This document shows, in pieces, positions 1-5,372 of a stretch of 5,372 bases of DNA (its first letter is position 1; every line of letters starts with the position of its first letter). Below the pieces are notes generated by a model that saw only the letters and a program-made list of their open reading frames with translations, did not search any database and had not been told where the DNA came from. The stretch covers positions 1 through 5,372 of the forward strand of contig DNCF01000014.1 of NCBI GenBank assembly GCA_003484545.1, written 5' to 3'. The position numbers and the translations under genes are program-made. This DNA comes from Massilia sp. (GTDB taxonomy: Bacteria > Pseudomonadota > Gammaproteobacteria > Burkholderiales > Burkholderiaceae_D).

Positions 1-536
1 GCTTCGACCGCGTGATCGTCTCCGGCCTGCCGCGCACCGTCGAAACCGCCACCCGGGTGCTCGCCGCCAGCGGCCAGCGGATCGCCCTCGACACCTGGCC
101 CGAGCTGCACGAGATCCGCGGCGGACGCCTCTCCAGCATCCCGACCGCCGAACTGAAACGCGCCTTCACCGGCGCCTTCGAGGGCCTGGTGAATCCGGAG
201 CAGCGCTTCCTCGGCGGCGAATCGGTCGGCGAGATGATGGACCGCGTGCATCCGGCGATCCAGAAGCTGCGCGACGATCCCGACTGGGACACCGTGCTGC
301 TGGTGCTGCACGGCGGCGTCAACTGCGCCATCCTGTCGCTGGCCCTGACCGGACAGCGGCTCTTCCTCGGCGGCCTGGCCCAGACCGCCGGCTGCATCAA
401 CGCGCTCGACGTTGGCGCCGATCCGGCCGACTGGGTGGTGCGCTTCGTGAACTACGTCCCCCCTGCCCCGCTGCAGCCCGGTGCGCGCAGCACTACCATG
501 GAACAGCTGTTCGAGCAGTACAAACGCTCGCGCTGA
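1..536 (+). CDS. Histidine phosphatase family protein (phosphoglycerate-mutase-like), 5'-truncated by window edge
   Basis: The open frame enters from the left edge (first whole codon at 3) and stops with TGA at 534-536, giving 177 visible residues; the true start and the N-terminal RHG motif lie outside. Visible family marks, in order: FDRVIVSGLPRTVETA, equivalent to the S-x-L-x-R-A-x-x-T-A segment that places a phosphate-binding Arg; an ELHEIRGG segment with the conserved acid-side Glu; and VLLVLHGGVNCAIL, carrying the second catalytic His (CAC at 309-311). Family members use a phospho-histidine intermediate to dephosphorylate small phosphoesters or act as mutases; the substrate here is unknown. 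No signal peptide can be judged. It precedes a kinase/acyl-CoA dehydrogenase operon on the same strand, but the 121-bp gap with its own promoter-like elements suggests separate or only partly shared transcription. The GTG at 12 is internal, not the start. Confidence 0.88.
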   Translation, partial: FDRVIVSGLPRTVETATRVLAASGQRIALDTWPELHEIRGGRLSSIPTAELKRAFTGAFEGLVNPEQRFLGGESVGEMMDRVHPAIQKLRDDPDWDTVLLVLHGGVNCAILSLALTGQRLFLGGLAQTAGCINALDVGADPADWVVRFVNYVPPAPLQPGARSTTMEQLFEQYKRSR

Positions 537-594
537 ACCCCGTTGAAGCTCCCTTGATTCGCCTGGCAAAACGCTTGAAAAAATACTAAAAACA

Positions 595-614
595 AATAGC
601 ACGGTCGTGCATTT
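595..614. promoter_or_regulatory. Palindromic operator candidate upstream of the kinase/dehydrogenase operon
   Basis: A perfect inverted repeat GCACG-GT-CGTGC lies at 599-610, with outer AA (595-596) and TT (613-614) extending the symmetry after two mismatched pairs. It sits eight to eleven bases upstream of a TACAAT -10 box, about where the -35 box would be, so a bound protein should block polymerase. Size and symmetry suit a TetR-type repressor. Fatty-acid and acyl-CoA operons of betaproteobacteria are often controlled by such repressors, but which regulator binds here cannot be decided from the window. Regulatory role is inferred from position and symmetry only. Confidence 0.5.
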
Positions 615-621
615 CATCGGC

Positions 622-627
622 TACAAT
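622..627 (+). promoter_or_regulatory. Candidate -10 box (TACAAT) for the kinase/dehydrogenase operon
   Basis: TACAAT matches the sigma-70 -10 consensus at five of six positions and is preceded by GGC, a frequent context in Burkholderiales. Transcription would begin near 634, leaving a leader of about 24 bases before the GTG start at 658. No good -35 hexamer is present at 16-18 bp; that space is taken by the inverted repeat at 595-614. An A-rich stretch (578-596) lies further upstream. The poor -35 suggests a weak or activator-dependent promoter, or that the box is fortuitous. Confidence 0.45.
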
Positions 628-643
628 CACCCGACAACAACAC

Positions 644-649
644 AGGAGG
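644..649 (+). promoter_or_regulatory. Shine-Dalgarno AGGAGG that fixes the GTG start of the kinase gene
   Basis: A full-consensus AGGAGG ends eight bases before GTG 658. This favours 658 over the in-frame GTG at 607, which lies inside the operator, and over the ATGs at 670 and 673, which are 20 or more bases away. Confidence 0.8.
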
Positions 650-657
650 AGACGCCA

Positions 658-1728
658 GTGTATGAAGAAATGATGGGCACCAAGCCGGTGTCCGAGGGCC
701 AGAAGTTCGATGTCGAGGCGCTTGCCGCCTGGCTGCGGGAACATGCTCCCGGCTTCCCGGCCGGTCCGCTCGAAGTGGAACAATTCAAGGGCGGGCAATC
801 GAACCCGACCTTCAAGCTGCGCGCCGGGGGCCAGCCCGGCGGTCAACAATACGTGTTGCGCACCAAGCCGGGGCCGGCGGCCAAGCTGCTGCCTTCGGCG
901 CACGCGATCGACCGCGAGTTCCGCGTGATGCAGGCCCTGCACGGCGCCGGCTTCCCGGTGCCGCGCCAGATCGTCCTGTGCACCGACGAATCGGTGATCG
1001 GCCGCGCTTTTTTCCTGATGGAGTGCGTCGAGGGCCGCGTGCTGTGGGAGCAGTCGCTGCCCGGCATGACCCGCGAAGAGCGCGGCGCCATCTACGACGA
1101 GATGAACCGCGTCATCGCCCAGCTGCATACGATCGACTACGCGGCCATCGGCCTTTCCGATTACGGCAAGCCCGGCAATTATTTCGCGCGCCAGATCGAG
1201 CGCTGGACCAAGCAGTACCAGGCGTCCGTGACCGAACCGATCGAGGCCATGGACCGCCTGATCGAATGGCTGCCACGGAACATCCCGCCGGGCGAGGACA
1301 CCGCCATCGTGCATGGCGACTTCCGGCTCGACAACATCATCTTCCACCCGACCGAGCCACGCATCCTTGCCGTCCTCGACTGGGAACTGTCGACCCTGGG
1401 CCACCCGCTCGCGGATTTCTCCTACCACTGCATGAGCTGGCACATTCCGCCGGGCAAGTTCCGCGGCATCGCCGGCCTCGACCTGGCGGAGCTGGGCATT
1501 CCCAACCAGGAAGAATACGTGCGCCGCTACTGCGAGCGTACGGGCAAGACCATCCGCGCCGAAGATTTCAATTTTTATCTCGCCTACAACATGTTCCGCC
1601 TGGCCGGGATCATGCAGGGCATCATGAAGCGCTACGTCGACGGCACCGCCTCGAGCGCGCAGGCACTGCAGAACGGCAAAGCCGCCCGCCCCATGGCCGA
1701 GATGGCCTGGCAATTCGCGAACCGCTAA
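658..1728 (+). CDS. Phosphotransferase family protein (APH fold, ACAD10/11 kinase-like; putative hydroxyacyl-CoA kinase)
   Basis: This 356-residue protein starts at GTG 658, chosen by a consensus AGGAGG eight bases upstream. It has the full aminoglycoside-phosphotransferase/choline-kinase fold signature: a nucleotide-binding turn GGQSNPTF (about residues 45-52), the YVLRTKP strand (65-71), a hinge-like FFLMECVEGRVLW, the catalytic loop HGDFRLDN (H219, D221, N226) and the metal-binding DWE (D241-E243). No signal peptide or membrane segment is seen, so it is cytoplasmic. Close family members are the kinase domain of ACAD10/ACAD11 and LvaA of the Pseudomonas putida levulinate pathway, which phosphorylate the 4-hydroxyl of hydroxyacyl-CoAs. 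The dehydrogenase gene follows after 13 bases, so the two are almost certainly co-transcribed and act together. Antibiotic resistance is unlikely given that partner. The exact substrate (chain length, hydroxyl position) is inference. Confidence 0.9.
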   Translation: MYEEMMGTKPVSEGQKFDVEALAAWLREHAPGFPAGPLEVEQFKGGQSNPTFKLRAGGQPGGQQYVLRTKPGPAAKLLPSAHAIDREFRVMQALHGAGFPVPRQIVLCTDESVIGRAFFLMECVEGRVLWEQSLPGMTREERGAIYDEMNRVIAQLHTIDYAAIGLSDYGKPGNYFARQIERWTKQYQASVTEPIEAMDRLIEWLPRNIPPGEDTAIVHGDFRLDNIIFHPTEPRILAVLDWELSTLGHPLADFSYHCMSWHIPPGKFRGIAGLDLAELGIPNQEEYVRRYCERTGKTIRAEDFNFYLAYNMFRLAGIMQGIMKRYVDGTASSAQALQNGKAARPMAEMAWQFANR

Positions 1729-1741
1729 GGAGAAAGACAGA

Positions 1742-2959
<1,218 letters not shown>

Positions 2960-3010
2960 GCTGTTGCTGGGTATCTACAGCCAGGGCGGGTGGATGGCGT
3001 TAGCGCTATT

Positions 3011-3024
3011 CCCCGCCGCCGGGG
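3011..3024. other. Short GC hairpin after the dehydrogenase gene (weak terminator candidate)
   Basis: CCCCG-CCGC-CGGGG can form a five-pair stem 52 bases after the dehydrogenase stop. There is no T-run after it on either strand, so it is at best a weak or Rho-assisted terminator. Apart from this and an eight-base palindrome TAGCGCTA at 3001-3008, nothing else is evident in 2960-3037. Confidence 0.2.
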
Positions 3025-3037
3025 TCGGCTACCATGC

Positions 3038-3229
3038 ATGCTTGCGGCAGCCCGTGGCCGCGCCGACCCGGATTCCTTCTTGTCCCTGTTTCGCCGTACT
3101 TCCCTTCCTTCGATCCGCTCGAAGCTGTTCGTCCTCGTCTTCGCCAGCGTGCTGCCGATCGTGTTCGGCTACATCGCTTTCGTACGGGATGCCGGCCAGC
3201 GCGAACGCGAGCACGTCGCGCGCGATGCC
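3038..3229 (+). pseudogene. N-terminal fragment of a membrane sensor kinase, truncated at 3209-3229
   Basis: The reading frame encodes LFRRTSLPSIRSKL, then a hydrophobic helix FVLVFASVLPIVFGYIAFV, then a polar RDAGQREREHVARDA stretch. This is the inner-membrane anchor and start of the sensory region typical of Massilia-type sensor histidine kinases or related signalling proteins. The start could be ATG 3038 or TTG 3080; the TTG gives a more usual N-terminus (SLFRRTSLPSIRSKL) but neither has a clear ribosome site. TACCAT at 3030-3035 could be a -10 box, which would favour the TTG. After about codon 60 the family resemblance ends and the frame runs, still open, through the antisense of a channel gene to a stop at 3821-3823. 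All kinase and sensory catalytic domains are missing, so it is non-functional as a kinase. Diguanylate cyclases can share this N-terminal style, so the exact output domain is unknown. Confidence 0.6.
3209..3229. other. Rearrangement junction between two convergent truncated genes
   Basis: These 21 bases read as EHVARDA in the plus-strand sensor kinase and as GIARDVL in the minus-strand TRIC gene, and both readings suit their families. To the left only the kinase makes sense; to the right only the channel does. A shared sequence at a breakpoint is what a deletion between short direct matches would leave. It is also what a false overlap would leave in an assembly. Confidence 0.6.
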
Positions 3230-3658
3230 GCCGCCGATACCGGTCAGCATGCCGAGCAGGGCGGCCATCAAGGGCGTCAGGCCGAACACGAGGGCCTTCT
3301 GCGCGCCGGCCACGCAGAACAGGGCGAGGCCCACCGCGTCGAAGAACAGCACCGGGCTTTGCAGGCGGTTGATCACCGGGTACCAGAAGAAGATGACGAC
3401 GCCGGCCATGAGCGAGACGGCGAGGTAGCGCCAGTCGCTGATCGCCGCCGGCGGCGTCGCCCCGATCAGCAGGTCGCGCACGATGCCGCCCGAGTTGGCG
3501 GCGACGAAGGAGAGCACCAGCACGCCGAAGATGTCGAGGCGGCGGCGCGCGCCGGCGGTGGCGCCGGACAGGGCGAAGACGAAGGTGCCGACCAGGTCGA
3601 GCGTGAGGACGAGGGTCTTGATCGCGGCGTCCACGTCAAGAGAGAGAACATTAAACAC
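3209..3658 (-). pseudogene. TRIC/YicG-type (UPF0126) cation channel protein, C-terminally truncated
   Basis: On the minus strand, GTG at 3658 is preceded by AAGG (complement of 3667-3670) eight bases away. The first ~150 codons match the TRIC/YicG family. Visible are hydrophobic helices around residues 14-33, 42-56, 76-93, 103-119 and 123-140, and the paired glycine-rich turns NSGGIVRD (about 55-62) and IGGGIARD (141-148) that mark the two inverted repeats of this fold. Intact members have roughly 200 residues and seven helices. Here the match stops at about residue 150, the last two helices are absent, and the frame continues as the antisense of the sensor-kinase fragment to a stop at 3029-3031 (209 codons in all) with a polar, charged tail. 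The family forms trimeric inner-membrane potassium-permeable channels; this copy probably cannot fold normally. Family call is firm; loss of function is inferred. Confidence 0.75.
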
Positions 3659-3728
3659 TTATATTGCCTTGGAATGCGGGGAGGGCGCGGCGAGGTGGTT
3701 GCCTGCGGCCTGTATGGACAAGGGCGTC

Positions 3729-3757
3729 ATGATAACGCACCAGTTCGGTGCGCAGGA
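3729..3757 (-). promoter_or_regulatory. Candidate promoter with inverted repeat upstream of the TRIC remnant
   Basis: On the minus strand a TATCAT -10-like box (complement of 3729-3734) lies about 70 bases upstream of the GTG at 3658. Directly beyond it is the inverted repeat CGCACC-AGTTC-GGTGCG (3736-3752), which fills the spacer between the -10 and a poor -35 position. A repressor or MerR-type activator could bind such a site, but only position and symmetry support this. Confidence 0.28.
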
Positions 3758-3788
3758 AATAAGCCTTTTTCGGTCACGGACCGTCTAC

Positions 3789-3819
3789 CGTACGGTGGGC
3801 GCCCGTGCCACGCGCAACG
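3789..3819 (+). repeat. Degenerate copy of a GTGGGC palindromic intergenic repeat
   Basis: The 31 bases align with the reverse complement of 5030-5062 with two one-base gaps and a handful of substitutions: CGTA-x-GGTGGGC, then a GTGCC arm, then ACGCG and a final ACG. It lies in the gene-poor stretch upstream of the TRIC remnant. The left arm GTGGGC and right arm GTGCC no longer pair perfectly, so this looks like the decayed copy. Confidence 0.5.
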
Positions 3820-4105
3820 ATGATGAAGGCTTGCGGGCGCCACGTTGCGCGCGGCGCAGTCTCGTGCCGTTCCCTAGATGTCCACGACCACGCTTCCAGC
3901 ACCGGAACCGTGGCTGACGGGAGCCTGACCCGGGCCCGACCCGGACGGTCCTCGCTCGCGCGGAACGGTTGCTGCCAGCCGTGACAGTGCGTGACTTTTG
4001 CGGCTGCGCGAGCTGCTATGCTGACCAGGACTGCCGGCTCCGGCCTGGAATCGGCACACGTCGGGTGAGCCTGGTTCCGGTCTACCGTTCAAGGGAATGC
4101 AATCG
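3820..4105. other. Gene-poor stretch with one weak plus-strand promoter candidate
   Basis: I recognise no coding sequence here. TGCTATGCT at 4014-4022 resembles an extended -10 (TGnTATnnT), with a poor -35 (CTTTTG, 3995-4000) sixteen bases upstream. If active, transcription would start near 4029 and lead into the doubtful ORF at 4106. A minus-strand frame (3874-4143) is open but resembles nothing I know and lacks a convincing start site. The stretch is probably intergenic or decayed coding DNA. Confidence 0.3.
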
Positions 4106-4507
4106 ATGCACAAGCGCTTCGGCATATGGCTGATCACCGGCAAAAGATCCTTCCTTCACCCTGCGATCTGGCGCGAGGATGCGAATGCGTATCCCATGCA
4201 GACGCGTCTACAGCGCATCGCGGGTGTCAGGTACGCAGGTACCCGTTATCCGAAGTGTCCCGATTCCGTGACGGGGTTCGGTGAAATCGTGCCAGGGCGA
4301 AGGCCCCGGTCAGTCGCTTGCCTGTTCAAGGGCCAGTTCGATAGGGACCCCGACCTATCTCGATCGTTCAGGCTTCGTGGCGGGCACCGATCGGTACTGG
4401 CGCGAGCAAGCGGGTATGCGATCATCTCGTCGAAGGGTTTGCGCCGCGTATCCATCCAGGGCGCGGTTTTCGTCGGCACGATGAGGGTGCGTGATGGGGC
4501 TATCTGA
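4106..4507 (+). CDS. Hypothetical protein, doubtful (133 codons, possibly decayed gene)
   Basis: The frame runs from ATG 4106 (AAGGGA at 4091-4096, nine bases upstream) to TGA at 4505-4507. An in-frame ATG at 4097 abuts the AAGGGA and is less likely. The first residues, MHKRFGIWLITG, look like a real start followed by a short hydrophobic segment. After this the sequence becomes rich in Arg and Ser with no recognisable domain, and third-base GC bias falls. That pattern suggests either a fast-evolving orphan or a gene that has lost its frame. It overlaps the next CDS (ATG 4494) by 14 bases, which would allow translational coupling. No function can be assigned. Confidence 0.28.
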   Translation: MHKRFGIWLITGKRSFLHPAIWREDANAYPMQTRLQRIAGVRYAGTRYPKCPDSVTGFGEIVPGRRPRSVACLFKGQFDRDPDLSRSFRLRGGHRSVLARASGYAIISSKGLRRVSIQGAVFVGTMRVRDGAI

Positions 4508-4928
4508 TGCCATGCCAGGTCGATACCTGGCCATTGCCTGCCTGGCCCTCGTCATGCATTCAGCCGGAGCAATCGATATACCGATGAACAGGCACCTTAC
4601 AATGGAGGCGCTGGATTCGAAGACCTGCTACAGCACCGTCAAGAACGGCAGGCAGCTCATCGGGTATGAGCTCAATGAGCTGCTCGTCTCGTCCTCAGGG
4701 AAATTGGTCAAGCTGGAGGCAATCGGGAGTGCCGGCGTCGGCGACGGGCAAGCGCGGCGCTATCGGGGGCATGGGATCGAGGTGACGATTGTTCCTCGGA
4801 AGATCGCAAGCCACGAGGATGACGATCAGGAGCTGTACATCACCCTCGAGGAGGGATACGCCGTGATCAGGGAACATGGCCGGCAACGGCGACTCCAGGT
4901 CAAGGTCAGCCAGATTTGTACGCCGTGA
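4494..4928 (+). CDS. Exported hypothetical protein, unknown function
   Basis: ATG 4494 has GAGGG (4483-4487) six bases upstream; the GTG at 4491 is too close to it, and ATG 4512 is an alternative that keeps the signal peptide. The 144-residue product begins with a signal-peptide-like segment: Arg10, a hydrophobic core YLAIACLALVMH, and a likely signal peptidase I site after SAGA (residue 26). The mature part of about 118 residues is polar, with alternating strand-like segments (QLIGYELNELLV, GIEVTIVPRKI, QELYITLEEGYAVI, RLQVKVSQI). Its only two cysteines, Cys45 and Cys142, could form a periplasmic disulfide joining the two ends of the domain. I do not recognise the family. Codon use is less GC-biased than in the acyl-CoA genes, hinting at a different history. 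A beta-rich periplasmic protein is the most that can be said. Confidence 0.68.
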   Translation: MGLSDAMPGRYLAIACLALVMHSAGAIDIPMNRHLTMEALDSKTCYSTVKNGRQLIGYELNELLVSSSGKLVKLEAIGSAGVGDGQARRYRGHGIEVTIVPRKIASHEDDDQELYITLEEGYAVIREHGRQRRLQVKVSQICTP

Positions 4929-4999
4929 CCTGGCGCTGGGTTGCGGCGCTGGCGCTCTCGGCGCGGGCTGCGGTGGCCTGCGCCCGAGCCGCGGGGTGA
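4925..4999 (+). other. Tiny overlapping ORF, possible remnant of a secreted protein
   Basis: A GTG at 4925 overlaps the preceding stop codon in a GTGA arrangement. It opens a 24-codon frame reading (V/M)TWRWVAALALSARAAVACARAAG, a basic and hydrophobic start like a signal peptide, and ends at TGA 4997-4999. It has no separate ribosome site and no mature domain. It may be the stub of a lost downstream gene or pure chance in GC-rich DNA. Confidence 0.15.
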
Positions 5000-5029
5000 A
5001 TTGTTGCGGCAGCGGACGTTGGACGAACA

Positions 5030-5062
5030 CGTAACGCGTGGGCACAGGTTGCCCACCCTACG
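5030..5062. repeat. REP-like palindromic intergenic repeat (GTGGGCA/TGCCCAC)
   Basis: The core is a perfect seven-pair inverted repeat, GTGGGCA (5038-5044), CAGGT loop, TGCCCAC (5050-5056), framed by outer CGTA (5030-5033) and TACG (5059-5062). Its reverse complement closely resembles 3789-3819, so the window carries two copies in opposite orientation. Similar GTAGGGTGGGCA elements are known to be scattered between genes in many proteobacterial genomes. The element lies between the exported hypothetical gene and the gcdH terminator. Its role is unknown; it could act as an RNA hairpin at transcript ends or be a short mobile or REP-type element. Confidence 0.6.
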
Positions 5063-5070
5063 GGAATGAG

Positions 5071-5106
5071 AAACGCCGGCCGCGATGCTGGACGCGGCCG
5101 GCGTTT
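5071..5106 (-). terminator. Stem-loop terminator for gcdH
   Basis: AAACGCCGGCCGCG (5071-5084) and CGCGGCCGGCGTTT (5093-5106) form a perfect 14-pair stem with an eight-base loop. It begins 13 bases beyond the gcdH stop. On the minus strand the stem ends in GTTT followed by CTCATT, a short U-rich tail, giving an intrinsic-terminator shape. The symmetric A/T ends could also stop plus-strand transcription, so it may be bidirectional. Confidence 0.75.
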
Positions 5107-5119
5107 CGGGGCAGGGGTA

Positions 5120-5372
5120 TCAGAAAGCGGCGATACCGGTCTGCGCGCGGCCCAGGATCAGGGCGTGGATGTCGTGCGTGCCTTCGTAGGTGTTGACCAC
5201 CTCGAGGTTGACCATGTGGCGGATGATGCCGAATTCGTCGGAGATGCCGTTACCGCCCAGCATGTCGCGCGCGGTGCGGGCGATGTCGAGCGACTTGCCG
5301 CAGGAATTGCGCTTCATGATCGAGGTGATCTCGACCGCGGCGGTACCCTCGTCCTTCATGCGGCCCAGGCGC
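5120..5372 (-). CDS. gcdH: Glutaryl-CoA dehydrogenase, C-terminal part (gene enters from right edge)
   Basis: The minus-strand frame enters at the right edge and stops with TGA (complement of 5120-5122); 83 residues are visible. The text RLGRMKDEGTAAVEI, MKRNSCGKSLDIAR, ARDMLGGNGISDEFGIIRH, VNLEVVNTYEGTHDIH and ALILGRAQTGIAAF is the highly conserved C-terminus of glutaryl-CoA dehydrogenase. The catalytic base Glu of TYEGT is coded at 5183-5185. The enzyme is an FAD-dependent cytoplasmic tetramer that oxidises and decarboxylates glutaryl-CoA to crotonyl-CoA in lysine, tryptophan and benzoyl-CoA breakdown. In this family the sequence normally ends at this point, so the 3' end is intact; the N-terminal ~80% is outside the window. 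The methionine coded at 5357-5359 is internal. A strong stem-loop follows the stop. Confidence 0.95.
   Translation of the reverse strand, partial: RLGRMKDEGTAAVEITSIMKRNSCGKSLDIARTARDMLGGNGISDEFGIIRHMVNLEVVNTYEGTHDIHALILGRAQTGIAAF

Noticed and set aside
607..657. Upstream GTG 607 as the kinase start
   Set aside because: It has no ribosome site and lies within the operator and promoter elements. GTG 658 has a consensus AGGAGG at ideal spacing.
658..1728. Aminoglycoside resistance kinase
   Set aside because: The fold is shared, but the tight operon with an ACAD10/11-type dehydrogenase points to acyl-CoA metabolism.
2960..2981. GCTGT...ACAGC stem just after the dehydrogenase stop
   Set aside because: Five pairs with a 12-base loop and no T-run is too weak to call a terminator.
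2990..3823. 277-codon plus-strand frame taken as one intact protein
   Set aside because: Only about codons 17-80 resemble a real protein. The rest is the antisense of the TRIC gene and reads as low-complexity Glu/Gly/Arg text.
3874..4143. Minus-strand 89-codon frame
   Set aside because: No recognisable domain, no ribosome site, and Ser/Gly/Pro-rich text; probably chance.

Overview
The window is GC-rich and reads like the chromosome of a betaproteobacterium, most likely Oxalobacteraceae (Massilia/Duganella-like). This placement is inferred from codon use, from protein character (notably the GcdH C-terminus and the sensor-kinase N-terminus) and from a GTGGGCA/TGCCCAC palindromic repeat; no search was run.

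Layout. Positions 1-536 (+) hold the C-terminal part of a histidine-phosphatase family protein. After a 121-bp gap with an A-rich stretch, a GCACG-N2-CGTGC palindrome and a TACAAT -10 box comes a two-gene operon. Its first gene is an aminoglycoside-phosphotransferase-fold kinase (658-1728, GTG start with a strong AGGAGG). Thirteen bases later comes an acyl-CoA dehydrogenase of the ACAD10/ACAD11 type (1742-2959). Together they match the two main domains of animal ACAD11/ACAD10 as separate bacterial genes. The family precedent is phosphorylation of a 4-hydroxyacyl-CoA by the kinase, followed by processing on the dehydrogenase fold, so the acid can enter beta-oxidation. An inverted repeat at the promoter suggests local repressor control.

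Positions 2960-3660 are a scar. The first ~60 codons of a membrane sensor kinase (+) run directly into the reverse complement of a TRIC/YicG-type cation-channel gene (-). Both genes lose their 3' ends at 3209-3229, where the sequence reads sensibly in both genes. The simplest explanation is a deletion between short matching sequences in two convergent genes; an assembly misjoin must be excluded.

Positions 3660-4490 are gene-poor. They hold a candidate promoter with an inverted repeat for the TRIC remnant, a degenerate copy of the palindromic repeat, a weak candidate promoter and a doubtful 133-codon ORF. This ORF overlaps an exported protein of unknown function (4494-4928).

Positions 4929-5119 contain a tiny overlapping ORF, a better copy of the palindromic repeat and a perfect 14-bp stem-loop. 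The stem-loop lies just beyond the stop of a minus-strand glutaryl-CoA dehydrogenase gene (gcdH), whose last 83 codons fill the window's end. Acyl-CoA metabolism therefore flanks a rearranged accessory stretch. No CRISPR array, tRNA, rRNA or intact mobile element was seen.
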